From positions 12,857,501-12,921,500 of the forward strand of contig NC_079886.1 in NCBI RefSeq assembly GCF_029227915.1: DNA of 64,000 nucleotides. The letters run 5' to 3'. The translations under genes and the position numbers were made by a program. Position 1 is the first letter of the stretch. Every line of letters starts with the position of its first letter. The DNA is from Hydractinia symbiolongicarpus (taxonomy: Eukaryota > Cnidaria > Hydrozoa > Anthoathecata > Hydractiniidae). This document shows positions 14,060 through 27,383 of the stretch, piece by piece. The notes beneath the pieces are model-generated. The model searched no databases and had not been told where the DNA came from. It saw only the letters and a list, made by a program, of their open reading frames with translations.

Positions 14060-16598
14060 GCAGGTTACCATTGGCCTAGTCCTACCATTCTCAATGCGCT
14101 ACAACGTCCCTAGTCGTTTTCATTGGCGAAGTTGCCTTAGAGCACTCTTAACTACGTGCACAGTCCAATAAAGGGTGTATAGCCTTTTGCAGTCTAATAA
14201 AGGCATCGCACGTAAATCACGTGGTTTCACCTGTCTACGCAGGTTACGATTGGACTAGTCCTTCCAGTTTCAATGCGCTACAACGTCCCAAGTCGTTTTA
14301 ATTGACGCTGTAGCCTTAGAACTCTCTTAACTATGTGCACAGTCCTATAAAGGCTGTAATATGGCCTTTTGCAGTCTAATAAAAGCCTCACACGTAAATC
14401 ACGTGGTTTCATCTGCCTGCGCAGGTTACCATTGCACTAGTCCTTCCAGTCTCAATGCGCTACAACGTCCCAAGTCGTTTTCATCAGCGCCGCTGCCTTA
14501 CAACACTCTTAACTACGTGCACAGTCCTATAAAGGCTGTAATGTGGCCTTTTGCAGTCTAATAAAGCCTCGCACGTAAATCACGCGGTTTCACCTGTCTG
14601 CGCAGGTTACCATTGGACTAGTCCTTCCAGTGTCAATGTGCTACAACGTCCCTAGTCGTTTTCATTGGCCAAGTTGCCTTAGAACACTCTTAACTACGTG
14701 CACAGTCCAATAAAGGGTGTATAGCCTTTTGCAGTCTAACAAAGGCCTCACACGTAAATCACGTGGTTCCATCTGCCTGTGCAGGTTACCATTGGCCTAG
14801 TCCTTCCAGTCTCAATGCACCACAACGTCCCAATTCATTTTCCTTAGCGCCGTCGCTTTAGAACACTCTTAACTACGTGAATCGTCCTATAAAGGCTGTA
14901 ATATGGCCTTTTGCAATCTAGTAAAAGCCTCGCACGTAAATTACGTGGTTTCACCTGCCTGCGCCGGTTACCATTGGACTAGTCCTTCCAGTCTCAATGC
15001 GCTACAACGTCCCAAGTCGTTTTCATTAGCGCCGTTGCCTTAGAACACTCTTAACTACGTGCACAGTCATATAAAGGCCGTAATGTGGCTTTTTGCAGTC
15101 TAAGAAAGGCTTCACACGTAAATCACGTGGTTTCACTTGCCTGCGCAGGTTACCATTGGACTAGCCGTTCCAGTCTCAATGCGCTCCAACGTTCCAAGTC
15201 GTTTTTATTTGCGCCGTCGCCTTAGAACACTTGTAACTACGTGCACAATCAAATAAAGGCTGTAATATGGCTTTTTGCAGTCTAACAAAGGCCTCACACG
15301 TAAATCACGTGGTTCCATCTGCCTGCGCAGGTTACCATTGGACTATTCCTTCCAGTCTCAATGCACTACAACGTTCGAAGTAGTTTTCCTCAGCGCTGTG
15401 GCCTTAAAACTCTCTTAACTATGTGCACAGTCCTATAAAGGCCGTAATATGGCTTTTTGCAGTCTAATAAAGGCTTCACACGTAACTCACGTGGTTTCAC
15501 CTGCCTGTGCAGGTGACCATTGGACTAGCCCTTCCAGTGTCAATGCACTACAACGTCCCAAGTGGTTTTCCTCAGCGCCGTTGCCTTACAACACTCTTAA
15601 CTACGTGCACAGTCCTATAAAGGCTGTAATATGGCCTTTTGCAGTCTAACAAAAGCCTCACACGTAAATCTCGTGGTTCCATCTGCCTGCGCAGGTTACC
15701 ATTGGACTGTTCCTTCTAGTCTCGATGCACTACAACGTTCCAAGTGGTTTTCTTTAGCGCATGGCCTTAGAACACTCTTAACTACGTGCACAGTCCTATA
15801 AGGACCGTAATATACCTTTGTGCAGTCCAATAAAAGCCGCACACGTAAATCACGCGGTTTCAGCTGCCTGCACTGGTTACCATTGGACTTGTCGTTCCAG
15901 TCTCAATGCGCTACCACGTCCCAAGTCGTTTTCATTAGCGCCGCTGCCTTACAACACTCTTAACTACGTGCACAGTCCTATAAAGGCTGCAATATGGCCT
16001 TTTGCAGTCTAATAAAAACCTCGCACGTCAATCACGCGGTTTCACCTGTCTGCGCAGGTTACCATTGGACTAGTCCTTCCATTCCCAATGCGCTACAACG
16101 TCCCAAGTCGTTCTTATTAGCGCCGCTGCCTTAAAACACTCTTAACTGCGTGCACAGTCCTATAAAGGCTGTAATATGGCCTTTTGCAGTCTAATAAAGG
16201 CCTTGCACGTAAATCACGTGGTTCCATCTGCCTGCGCAGGTTACCATTGGACTACTCATTCCAGTCTCATTGCACTACAACGTTCCAAGTGGTTTTCCTC
16301 AGCGCTGTGGCCTTATAACTCTCTTAACTATGTGCACAGTCCTATAAAGGCCGTAATATGGCTTTTTGCATGCTAATAAAGGACTCACACGTAAATCACG
16401 TGGTTCATCTGTCTGCGCAGGTTACCATTGGCCTAGTCCTACCAGTCTCAATGCGCTACAACGTCCCTAGTCGTTCTCCTCAGCGCTGTGGCCTTTGAAC
16501 TCTGTTAACTATGTGCACAGTCCTATAAAGGCTGAAATGTGGCCTTTTGCAGTCTAATAAAAGCCTCGCACGTAAATCACGCGGTTTCACCTGTCTGC
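14060..16598 (+). repeat. 14-monomer block, copy 1 of a 2,539 bp duplication
   Basis: CCTACCATTCTC at 14,081 and 16,620, and GCAGTCCAATAAAAGCC at 15,822 and 18,361, both show offset 2,539 (14 monomers of 181.4 bp). The first part is also a partial copy of the 11-monomer lineage (offset 3,987 from about 9,910). The last four monomers have no partner in the second copy. Confidence 0.85.
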
Positions 16599-18455
16599 GC
16601 AGGTTACCATTGGCCTAGTCCTACCATTCTCAATGCGCTACAACGTCCCTAGTCGTTTTCATTGGCGAAGTTGCCTTAGAGCACTCTTAACTACGTGCAC
16701 AGTCCAATAAAGGGTGTATAGCCTTTTGCAGTCTAATAAAGGCATCGCACGTAAATCACGTGGTTTCACCTGTCTACGCAGGTTACGATTGGACTAGTCC
16801 TTCCAGTTTCAATGCGCTACAACGTCCCAAGTCGTTTTAATTGACGCTGTAGCCTTAGAACTCTCTTAACTATGTGCACAGTCCTATAAAGGCTGTAATA
16901 TGGCCTTTTGCAGTCTAATAAAAGCCTCACACGTAAATCACGTCGTTTCATCTGCCTGCGCAGGTTACCATTGCACTAGTACTTCCAGTCTCAATGCGCT
17001 ACAACGTCCCAAGTCGTTTTCATCAGCGCCGCTGCCTTACAACACTCTTAACTACGTGCACAGTCCTATAAAGGCTGTAATGTGGCCTTTTGCAGTCTAA
17101 TAAAGCCTCGCACGTAAATCACGCGGTTTCACCTGTCTGCGCAGGTTACCATTGGACTAGTCCTTCCAGTGTCAATGTGCTACAACGTCCCTAGTCGTTT
17201 TCATTGGTCAAGTTGCCTTAGAACACTCTTAACTACGTGCACAGTCCAATAAAGGGTGTATAGCCTTTTGCAGTCTAACAAAGGCCTCACACGTAAATCA
17301 CGTGGTTCCATCTGCCTGTGCAGGTTACCATTGGCCTAGTCCTTCCAGTCTCAATGCACCACAACGTCCCAACTCATTCTCCTTAGCGCCGTCGCTTTAG
17401 AACACTCTTAACTACGTGAATCGTCCTATAAAGGCTGTAATATGGCCTTTTGCAATCTAGTAAAAGCCTCGCACGTAAATTACGTGGTTTCACCTGCCTG
17501 CGCCGGTTACCATTGGACTAGTCCTTCCAGTCTCAATGCGCTACAACGTCCCAAGTCGTTTTCATTAGCGCCGTTGCCTTAGAACACTCTTAACTACGTG
17601 CACAGTCATATAAAGGCCGTAATGTGGCCTTTTGCAGTCTAAGAAAGGCTTCACACGTAAATCACGTGGTTTCACTTGCCTGCGCAGGTTACCATTGGAC
17701 TAGCCGTTCCAGTCTCAATGCGCTCCAACGTTCCAAGTCGTTTTTATTTGCGCCGTCGCCTTAGAACACTTGTAACTACGTGCACAATCAAATAAAGGCT
17801 GTAATATGGCTTTTTGCAGTCTAACAAAGGCCTCACACGTAAATCACGTGGTTCCATCTGCCTGCGCAGGTTACCATTGGACTATTCCTTCCAGTCTCAA
17901 TGCACTACAACGTTCGAAATAGTTTTCCTCAGCGCTGTGGCCTTAAAACTCTCTTAACTATGTGCACAGTCCTATAAAGGCCGTAATATGGCTTTTTGCA
18001 GTCTAATAAAGGCTTCACACGTAACTCACGTGGTTTCACCTGCCTGTGCAGGTTACCATTGGACTAGCCCTTCCAGTCTCAATGCACTACAACGTCCCAA
18101 GTGGTTTTCCTCAGCGCCGTTGCCTTACAACACTCTTAACTACGTGCACAGTCCTATAAAGGCTGTAATATGGCCTTTTGCAGTCTAACAAAAGCCTCAC
18201 ACGTAAATCTCGTGGTTCCATCTGCCTGCGCAGGTTACCATTGGACTGTTCCTTCTAGTCTCGATGCACTACAACGTTCCAAGTGGTTTTCTTTAGCGCA
18301 TGGCCTTAGAACACTCTTAACTACGTGCACAGTCCTATAAGGACCGTAATATACCTTTGTGCAGTCCAATAAAAGCCGCACACGTAAATCACGCGGTTTC
18401 AGCTGCCTGCACTGGTTACCATTGGACTTGTCGTTCCAGTCTCAATGCCCTACCA
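16599..18455 (+). repeat. 14-monomer block, truncated copy 2
   Basis: This matches copy 1 for about 1,850 bp and then diverges near 18,455, inside a monomer. The left junction is chimeric: CACGCGGTTTCACCTGTCTG joined to a GGCCTAGTCCTACC second half at about 16,580-16,620. The right end, GCCCTACCACGTCCCTAGTCG, also mixes two classes. The missing four monomers mean that a deletion or a second exchange followed the duplication. Confidence 0.8.
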
Positions 18456-19540
18456 CGTCCCTAGTCGTTTTCATTGGCGAATTTGCCTTACAACACTCTT
18501 AACTACGTGCACAGTCCTATAAAGGCTGAAATGTGGCCTTTTGCAGTCTAATAAAAGCCTCGCACGTAAATCACGCGGTTTCACCTGTCTGCGCAGGTTA
18601 CCATTGGACTAGTCCTTCCAGTCTCAATGCGCTACAACGTCCCAAGTCGTTTTCATTAGCGCCGCTGCCTTACAACACTCTTAACTAGGTGCACAATCCT
18701 ATTAAAGCTGTAACATGGCCTTTTGCAGTCTAATAAAGGCCTCATACGTAATTAACGTGGTTCCATCTGCCTGTGCAGGTTACCATTGCAATTTCCTTTC
18801 CAATCTCATGCGCTACCACGTCCCAAGTCGTTTTCATTAGCGCCGTTGCCTTACAACACTCTTAACTACGGGCACAGTCCTATAAAGGCCGTAATATGGC
18901 CTTTTGCAGTCTAATAAAGGCTTCACAGGTAAATCACGTGGTTTCACCTGCCTGTGCAGATTACCATTGGCCTAGTCCTTCCAGTCTCAATGCACCACAA
19001 CGTCCCAATTCATTTTCCTTAGCGCCGTCGCTTTAGAACACTCTTAACTACGTGAATCGTCCTATAAAGGCTGTAATATGGCCTTTTGCAATCTAGTAAA
19101 AGCCTCGCACGTAAATCACGTGGTTTCACCTGCCTGCGCCGGTTACCATTGGACTAGTCCTTCCAGTCTCAATACGCTACAACGTCCCAAGTCGTTTTCA
19201 TTAGCGCCGTTGCCTTAGAACACTCTTAACTACGTGCACAGTCCTATAAAGGCCGTAATGTGGCCTTTTGCAGTCTAAGAAAGGCTTCCCACGTAAATCA
19301 CGTGGTTTCACCTGCCTGCGCAGGTTACCATTGGACTAGCCGTTCCAGTCTCAATGCGCTCCAACGTCCCAAGTCGTTTTTATTTGCGCCGTCGCCTTAG
19401 AACACTCCTAACTACGTGCACAATCAAATAAAGGCTGTAATATGGCTTTTTGCAGTCTAACAAAGGCCTCACACGTAAATCACGTGGTTCCATCTGCCTG
19501 CGCAGGTTACCATTGGACTATTCCTTCCAGTCTCGATGAA
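18440..19540 (+). repeat. Six-monomer block, copy 1 (offset 1,636)
   Basis: GAAATGTGG at 18,528 and 20,164, and CCTGTGCAGA at 18,951 and 20,587, give an offset of 1,636 bp. The block contains a chimeric monomer near 18,945, where the CACAGGTAA class is joined to a CTGTGCAGATTACC second half. The same chimera is in copy 2, so the exchange predates the duplication. Small differences include TATTAAAGC versus TATAAAGGC near 18,705. Confidence 0.82.
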
Positions 19541-20075
19541 CTACAACGTTCCAAGTGGTTTTCCTTAGCGCCATGGCCTTAGAACACTCTTAACTACGTG
19601 CACAGTCCTATAAAGACCGTAATATACCTTTTTGCAGTCCAATAAAGGGCGCACACGTAAATCACGCGGTTTCAGCTGCCTGCACTGGTTACCATTGGAC
19701 TTGTCGTTCCAGTCTCAATGCGCTACCACGTCCCAAGTCGTTTTCATTAGCGCCGCTGCCTTACAACACTCTTAACTATGTGCACAGTCCTATAAAGGCC
19801 GTAATATGGCTTTTTGCATGCTAATAAAGGACTCACACGTAAATCACGTGGTTCATCTGTCTGCGCAGGTTACCATTGGCCTAGTCCTACCAGTCTCAAT
19901 GCGCTACAACGTCCCTAGTCGTTCTCCTCAGCGCTGTGGCCTTAGAACTCTGTTAACTATGTGCACAGTCCTATAAAGGCCGTAATATGGCTTTTTGCAT
20001 TCTAATAAAGGCTTCACACGTAAATCACGTGGTTTCACCTGCCTGCGCAGGTTACCATTGGCCTAGTTCTAACAG

Positions 20076-21172
20076 TCTCAATGCGCTACAACGTCCCTAG
20101 TCGTTTTCATTGGCGAATTTGCCTCACAACACTCTTAACTACGTGCACAGTCCTATAAAGGCTGAAATGTGGCCTTTTGCAGTCTAATAAAAGCCTCGCA
20201 CGTAAATCACGCGGTTTCACCTGTCTGCGCAGGTTACCATTGGACTAGTCCTTCCAGTCTCAATGCGCTACAACGTCCCAAGTCGTTTTCATTAGCGCCG
20301 CTGCCTTACAACACTCTTAACTACGTGCACAATCCTATAAAGGCTGTAACATGGCCTTTTGCAGTCTAATAAAGGCCTCATACGTAATTAACGTGGTTCC
20401 ATCTGCCTGTGCAGGTTACCATTGCAATTTCCTTTCCAATCTCATGCGCTACCACGTCCCAAGTCGTTTTCATTAGCGCCGTTGCCTTACAACACTCTTA
20501 ACTACGGGCACAGTCCTTTAAAGGCCGTAATATGGCCTTTTGCAGTCTAATAAAGGCTTCACAGGTAAATCACGTGGTTTCACCTGCCTGTGCAGATTAC
20601 CATTGGCCTAGTCCTTCCAGTCTCAATGCACCACAACGTCCCAATTCATTTTCCTTAGCGCCGTCGCTTTAGAACACTCTTAACTACGTGAATCGTCCTA
20701 TAAAGGCTGTAATATGGCCTTTTGCAATCTAGTAAAAGCCTCGCACGTAAATCACGTGGTTTAGTCTGCCTGCGCCGGTTACCATTGGACTAGTCCTTCC
20801 AGTCTCAATACGCTACAACGTCCCAAGTCGTTTTCATTAGCGCCGTTGCCTTAGAACACTCTTAACTACGTGCACAGTCATATAAAGGCCGTAATGTGGC
20901 CTTTTGCAGTCTAAGAAAGGCTTCCCACGTAAATCACGTGGTTTCACCTGCCTGCGCAGGTTACCATTGGACTAGCCGTTCCAGTCTCAATGCGCTCCAA
21001 CGTCCCAAGTCGTTTTTATTTGCGCCGTCGCCTTAGAACACTCCTAACTACGTGCACAATCAAATAAAGGCTGTAATATGGCTTTTTGCAGTCTAACAAA
21101 GGCCTCACACGTAAATCACGTGGTTCCATCTGCCTGCGCAGGTTACCATTGGATTATTCCTTCCAGTCTCAA
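20076..21172 (+). repeat. Six-monomer block, copy 2 (offset 1,636)
   Basis: This repeats 18,440-19,540. About three monomers (19,541-20,075) lie between the two copies and belong to the R-S pair and the CTAATAAAGGACTCAC class, so the pair is an interrupted tandem. It diverges from copy 1 where copy 1 switches to CTCGATGAAC. Confidence 0.82.
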
Positions 21173-21194
21173 TGCACTACAACGTTCCAAGTAG

Positions 21195-22461
21195 TTTTCC
21201 TCAGCGTTGTGGCCTTAAAACTCTCTTAACTATGTGCACAGTCCTATAAAGGCCGTAATATGGCTTTTTGCAGTCTAATAAAGGCTTCACACGTAACTCA
21301 CGTGGTTTCACCTGCCTGCGCAGGTTACCATTGGACTAGCCCTTCCAGTCTCAATGCACTCCAACGTCCCAAGTTGTTTTCATTAGCGCCGTTGCCTTAC
21401 AACACTCTTAACTACGTGCAGAGTCCTATAAAGGCTGTAACACGGCCTTTTGCAGTCTAATAAAGGCCTCACACGTAAATCACGTGGTTTCATCTGCCTG
21501 CGCAGGTTACCATTGGACTGTTCTTTCCAGTCTCATGCGCTACCACGTTCAAAGTCGTTTTCATTAGCGCCATTGCCTTACAACACTCTTAACTACGTGC
21601 ACAGTCCAATAAAGGGTGTATAGCAATTTGCAGTCTAATAAAAGCCGCACACGTAAATCACGTGGTTTCACCTGCCTGCGCAGGTTACCATTGGACTAGT
21701 CCTTCCAGTCTCAATGCGCTACAACGTCCCAAGTCGTTTTCATTAGCGCCGTTGCCTTACAACACTCTTAATACGTGCACAGTCCTATAAGGACCGTAAT
21801 ATACCTTTTTGCAGTCCAATAAAGTCCGCACACGTAAATCACGTGGTTCCATCTGCCTGCGCAGGTTACCATTGAACTATTCCTGCCAGTCTCAATGCAC
21901 TACAACGTTCCAAGTGGTTTTCCTCAGCGCTGTGGCCTTACAACACTCTTAACTACGTGCACAGTCCTATAAAGGCTGTAATATGGCCTTTTGCAGTCTA
22001 ACAAAAGCCTCACACGTAAATCTCGTGGTTCCATCTGCCTGCGCAGGTTACCATTGGACTGTTCCTTCTAGTCTCGATGCACTACAACGTTCCAAGTGGT
22101 TTTCTTTAGCGCATGGCCTTAGAACACTCTTAAGTACGTGCACAGTCCTATAAGGACCGTAATATACCTTTGTGCAGTCCAATAAAGGCCGCACACGTAA
22201 ATCACGCGGTTTCAGCTGCCTGCACTGGTTACCATTGGACTTGTCGTTCCAGTCTCAATGCGCTACCACGTCCCAAGTCGTTTTCATTAGCCCGCTGCCT
22301 TACAACACTCTTAACTACGTGCACAGTCCTATAAAGGATGCAATATGGCCTTTTGCAGTTTAATAAAAACCTCGCACGTCAATCACGCGGTTTCACCTGT
22401 CTGCGCAGGTTACCATTGGACTAGTCCTTCCAGTCTCATTGCACTACAACGTTCCAAGTAG
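21195..22461 (+). repeat. Seven-monomer block, copy 1 of a 1,267 bp tandem duplication
   Basis: TACCACGTTCAAAG at 21,541 and 22,808 gives 1,267 bp, or 7 monomers of 181 bp. The offset becomes 1,268 near the right end because copy 1 lost one base (TTAGCCCGC versus TTAGCGCCGC). The rare AAAGGATGCAATATGG junction is shared by both copies. Only a few substitutions are seen, for example TAAGTACG near 22,132 versus TAACTACG near 23,399. Confidence 0.88.
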
Positions 22462-23728
22462 TTTTCCTCAGCGTTGTGGCCTTAAAACTCTCTTAACTAT
22501 GTGCACAGTCCTATAAAGGCCGTAATATGGCTTTTTGCAGTCTAATAAAGGCTTCACACGTAACTCACGTGGTTTCACCTGCGTGCGCAGGTTACCATTG
22601 GACTAGCCCTTCCAGTCTCAATGCACTCCAACGTCCCAAGTTGTTTTCATTAGCGCCGTTGCCTTACAACACTCTTAACTACGTGCAGAGTCCTATAAAG
22701 GCTGTAACACGGCCTTTTGCAGTCTAATAAAGGCCTCACACGTAAATCACGTGGTTCCATCTGCCTGCGCAGGTTACCATTGGACTGTTCTTTCCAGTCT
22801 CATGCGCTACCACGTTCAAAGTCGTTTTCATTAGCGCCATTGCCTTACAACACTCTTAACTACGTGCACAGTCCAATAAAGGGTGTATAGCCATTTGCAG
22901 TCTAATAAAAGCCTCACACGTAAATCACGTGGTTTCACCTGCCTGCGCAGGTTACCATTGGACTAGTCCTTCCAGTCTCAATGCGCTACAACGTCCCAAG
23001 TCGTTTTCATTAGCGCCGTTGCCTTACAACACTCTTAATACGTGCACAGTCCTATAAGGACCGTAATATACCTTTTTGCAGTCCAATAAAGTCCGCACAC
23101 GTAAATCACGTGGTTCCATCTGCCTGCGCAGGTTACCATTGAACTATTCCTGCCAGTCTCAATGCACTACAACGTTCCAAGTGGTTTTCCTCAGCGCTGT
23201 GGCCTTACAACACTCTTAACTACGTGCACAGTCCTATAAAGGCTGTAATATGGCCTTTTGCAGTCTAACAAAAGCCTCACACGTAAATCTCGTGATTCCA
23301 TCTGCCTGCGCAGGTTACCATTGGACTGTTCCTTCTAGTCTCGATGCACTACAACGTTCCAAGTGGTTTTCTTTAGCGCATGGCCTTAGAACACTCTTAA
23401 CTACGTGCACAGTCCTATAAGGACCGTAATATACCTTTATGCAGTCCAATAAAGGCCGCACACGTAAATCACGTGGTTTCAGCTGCCTGCACTGGTTACC
23501 ATTGGACTTGTCGTTCCAGTCTAAATGCGCTACCACGTCCCAAGTCGTTTTCATTAGCGCCGCTGCCTTACAACACTCTTAACTACGTGCACAGTCCTAT
23601 AAAGGATGCAATATGGCCTTTTGCAGTTTAATAAAAACCTCGCACGTCAATCACGCGGTTTCACCTGTCTGCGCAGGTTACCATTGGACTAGTCCTTCCA
23701 GTCTCATTGCACTACAACGTTCCAAGTA
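22462..23728 (+). repeat. Seven-monomer block, copy 2 of the 1,267 bp tandem duplication
   Basis: This directly follows copy 1. The junction monomer (CTCATTGCACTACAACGTT) occurs again at the right end near 23,706, as expected for tandem copies produced within one monomer class. A reverse-strand open frame at 23,315-23,554 lies inside this block and has no coding support. Confidence 0.88.
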
Positions 23729-25034
23729 GTTTTCCTCAGCGCTGTGGCCTTAGAACTCTCTTAACTATGTGCACAGTCCTATAAAGGCCGTAATATGGCT
23801 TTTTGCATGCTAATAAAGGACTCACACGTAAATCACGTGGTTCATCTGTCTGCGCAGGTTACCATTGGCCTAGTCCTACCAGTCTCAATGCGCTACAACG
23901 TCCCTAGTCGTTCTCCTCAGCGCTGTGGCCTTAGAACTCTGTTAACTATGTGCACAGTCCTATAAAGGCCGTAATATGGCTTTTTGCATTCTAATAAAGG
24001 CTTCACACGTAAATCACGTGGTTTCACCTGCCTGCGCAGGTTACCATTGGCCTAGTTCTACCAGTCTCAATGCGCTACAACGTCCCTAGTCGTTTTCATT
24101 GGCGAATTTGCCTTACAACACTCTTAACTACGTGCACAGTCCAATAAAGGGTGTAATATAGCCTTTTGCAGTCTAAAAAAGGCCTCACACGAAAATCACG
24201 TGCTTCCATCTGCCTGTGCAGGTTACCATTGGCCTAGTCCTTCCAGTCTCAATGCACTACAACGTCCCAAGTCATTTTCCATAGCGCCGTCGCTTTAGAA
24301 CACTCTTAACTACGTGAATCGTCCTATAAAGGCTGTAATATGGCCTTTTGCAATCTAGTAAAAGCCTCGCACGTAAATCACGTGGTTGCACCTGCCTGCG
24401 CAGGTTACCATTGGACTAGTCCTTCCAGTCCTAATGCGCTACAACGTCTCAAGTCGTTTTCATTAGTGCCGTTGCCTTACAACACTCTTAACTACGTGCA
24501 CAGTCCTATAAAGACTGTAATATGGCCTTTTGGAGTCTCATAAAAACCTCGGACGTCAATCACGTGGTTTCACCTGCCTGCGCAGGTTGCTATTGGACTG
24601 TTCCTTCCAGTCTCGATGCACTTCAACGTTCCAAGTGGTTTTCCTTAGCGGCGTGGCCTTAGAACACTCTTAACTACGTGCACAGTCCTGTAACGACCGT
24701 AATATACCTTTTTGCAGTCCAACAAAATCTGCACACGTAAATCATGCAGTTTCAGCTGCCTGCGCCGGTTACCATTGGACTTGTCGTTCCAGTCTCAATG
24801 CACTACCACGTCCCAAGTCGTTTTCAGTAGCGGCGCTGCCTTACAACACTCTTAACTACGTGCACAGTCCTATAATTGCAGTAATATGACCTTTTGGAGT
24901 CTCATAAAAACCTCGGACGTAAATCACGTGGTTTCACCTGCCTGCGCAGTTTACCATTGGACTAGTCCTTCCAGTCTCAATGCGCTACAACGTCCCAAGT
25001 CGTTTTTATTAGCGCCGCTGCCTTACAACACTCT

Positions 25035-27383
25035 TAACTGCATGCACAGTCCTATAAAGGCTGTAACATGGCCTTTTGCAGTCTAATAAAGGCCTCATAC
25101 GTAATTAACGTGGTTCCATCTGCCTGTGCAGGTTACTATTGCAATTTTCTTTCCAATCTCATGCGCTACCACGTCCCAAGTCGTTTTCATTAGCGCCGTT
25201 GTCTTATAACACTCTTAACTACGGGCACAGTTCTATAAAGGCCGTAATATGGCCTCTTGCAGTCTAATAAAGATTTCACACGTAAATCACGTGGTTTCAA
25301 CTTTCTGCGCAGGTTACCATTGGCCTAGTCCTTCCAGTCTCAATGCGCTACAACGTCCCTAGTCGTTTTCATTGGCGAAGTTGCCTTAGAGCACTCTTAA
25401 CTACGTGCACAGTCCAATAAATGTTGTATAGCCTTTTGCAGTCTAATAAAGGCATCGCACGTAAATCACGTGGTTTCACCTGTTTACGCAGGTTACGATT
25501 GGACTATTCCTTCCAGTCTCAATGTGCTACAACGTCCCAAGTCGTTTTCATTAGCGCCGCTGCCTTACAACACTCTTAACTACGTGCACAATCCTATAAA
25601 GGCTGTAACATGGCCTTTTGCAGTCTAATAAAGGCCTCATACGTAATTAACGTGGTTCCATCTGCCTGTGCAGGTTACCATTGCACTGTTTTTCCCAATC
25701 TCATGCGCTACCACGTTCCAAGTCGTTTTCATTAGCGCCGTTGCCTTACAACACTCTTAACTACGGGCACAGTCCTATAAAGGCCGTAATATGGCCTTTT
25801 GTAGTCTAATAAAGGCTTCACACGTAAATTGCGTGGTTTCACCTGCCTGCGCAGGTTACCATTGGACTAGCCGTTCCAGTCTCAATGCGCTCCAACGTCC
25901 CAAATTGTTTTTATTAGCGCCGTTGCCTTACAAGACTCTTAACTACGTGCACAGTCCTATAAAGGCTGTAATATGGCCTTTTGCAATCTAGTAAAAGCCT
26001 CGCACGTAAATCACGTGGTTTCACCTGCTTGCGCAGGTTACCATTGGACTAGTCCTTCCAGTCTCAATGCGCTACAACGTCCCAAGTCGTTTTCATTTGC
26101 GCCGTTGCCTTAGAACACTCTTAACTACGTGCACAATCATATAAAACTGTAATATGGCTTTTTGCAGTCTAATAAAAGCCTCACACGTAAATCACGTGGT
26201 TCCATCTGCCTGCGCAGGTTACCATTGGACTATTCCTTCCAGTCTCAATGCACTACAACGTTCCAATTAGTTTTCCTCAGCTCTGTGGCCTAAGAACTCT
26301 CTTAACTATGTGCACAGTCCTATAAAGGCCGTAATATGGCTTTTTGCAGTCTAATAAAGGCTTCACACGTAAATCACGTGGTTTCACCTGCCTGCGCAGG
26401 TTACCATTGGACTAGCCCTTCCAGTCTCAATGCACTCCAACGTCCCAAGTTGTTTCCATTAGCGCCGTTGCCTTACAACACTCTTAACTACGTGCAGAGT
26501 CCTATAAAGGCTGTAATATGGCCTTTTGCAGTCTAATAAAGTTCTCACACGTAAATCACGTGGTTCATCTGTCTGCGCAGGTTACCATTGGCCTAGTCCT
26601 ACCAGTCTCAATGCGCTACAACGTCCCTAGTCGTTTTCATTGGCGAATTTACCTTACAACACTCTTAACTACGTGCACAGTGCTATAAAGGCTGTAATAT
26701 GGCCTTTTGCAGTCTAATAAAGGCTTCACACGTAAATCACCTGGTTTCACCTGCATGCGCAGGTTTCCATTGGACTAGACGCTCCAGTCTCAATGCGGTA
26801 CAACGTCCCAAGTCGTTTTCCTTAGCGCCGTCGCTTTAGAACACTCTTAACTACGTGCATCGTCCTCTAAAGGCTGTAATAGGGCCTTTTGCAGTCTAAT
26901 AAAGGCCTCATACGTAATTAACGTGGTTCCATCTGCCTGTGCAGGTTACCATTGCACTGTTCTTTCCAGTCTCATGCGCTACCACGTCCCAAGTCGTTAC
27001 TTCATTAGCGCCATTGCCTTACAACACTCTTAACTACGTGCACAGTCCAATAAAGGGTGTATAGCCTTTTGCAGTCTAATAAAGGCCTCACACGTAAATC
27101 ACGTGGTTTTATCTGCCTGTGCAGGTTACCATTGGCCTAGTCCTTCAAGTCTCAATGCACTACAACGTCCCAAGTCATTTTCCTTAGCGCCGTCGCTTTA
27201 GAACACTCTTAACTACGCGAATCTTCCTATAAATATGGCTTTTTGCAATATAGTAAAAGCCTCGCACGTAAATCACGTGGTTTCACCTGCCTGCGCAGGT
27301 TACCATTGGACTTGTCGTTCCAGTCTCAATGCACTACCACGTCCCAAGTCGTTTTCATTAGTGCCGTTGTCTTACAACACTCT
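25035..27383 (+). repeat. 13-monomer block, copy 1 of a 2,349 bp tandem duplication
   Basis: CATGCACAG at 25,041 and 27,390 fixes the offset at 2,349 bp. At least eight differences were seen by eye, for example TTTCAACTTTC versus TTTCACCTTTC near 25,296, ATTGCGTGG versus ATCGCGTGG near 25,829, CCAATTAG versus CCAAGTAG near 26,264, and a G-to-A change near 28,814. That implies roughly 99.6-99.7% identity. The block includes the short CCTATAAATATGG junction, which lowers the mean monomer to 180.7 bp. Confidence 0.92.

Larger units (their letters stand above)
1..24160 (+). repeat. Domain I: mosaic of 11-monomer lineage blocks
   Basis: This domain is defined by recurring monomer orders rather than a single clean period. 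It contains a tandem pair of 1,994 bp, a third copy of the same lineage near 9,560-11,455, and partial copies near 13,880-15,460 and 16,610-18,000. A segment at about 7,573-9,344 repeats about 140-1,735 at offsets 7,428 then 7,609. Within-monomer variants are diverse, with 182, 181 and 179 bp classes interleaved. The right limit is placed where the Domain II class carrying an A6 run (near 24,176) begins. Confidence 0.75.

Noticed and set aside
23315-23554. Reverse-strand open frame of 79 codons
   Set aside because: It is composed wholly of R-S monomer sequence read backwards. The near-identical monomers elsewhere do not keep it open, and no start-site context or protein family is recognisable.
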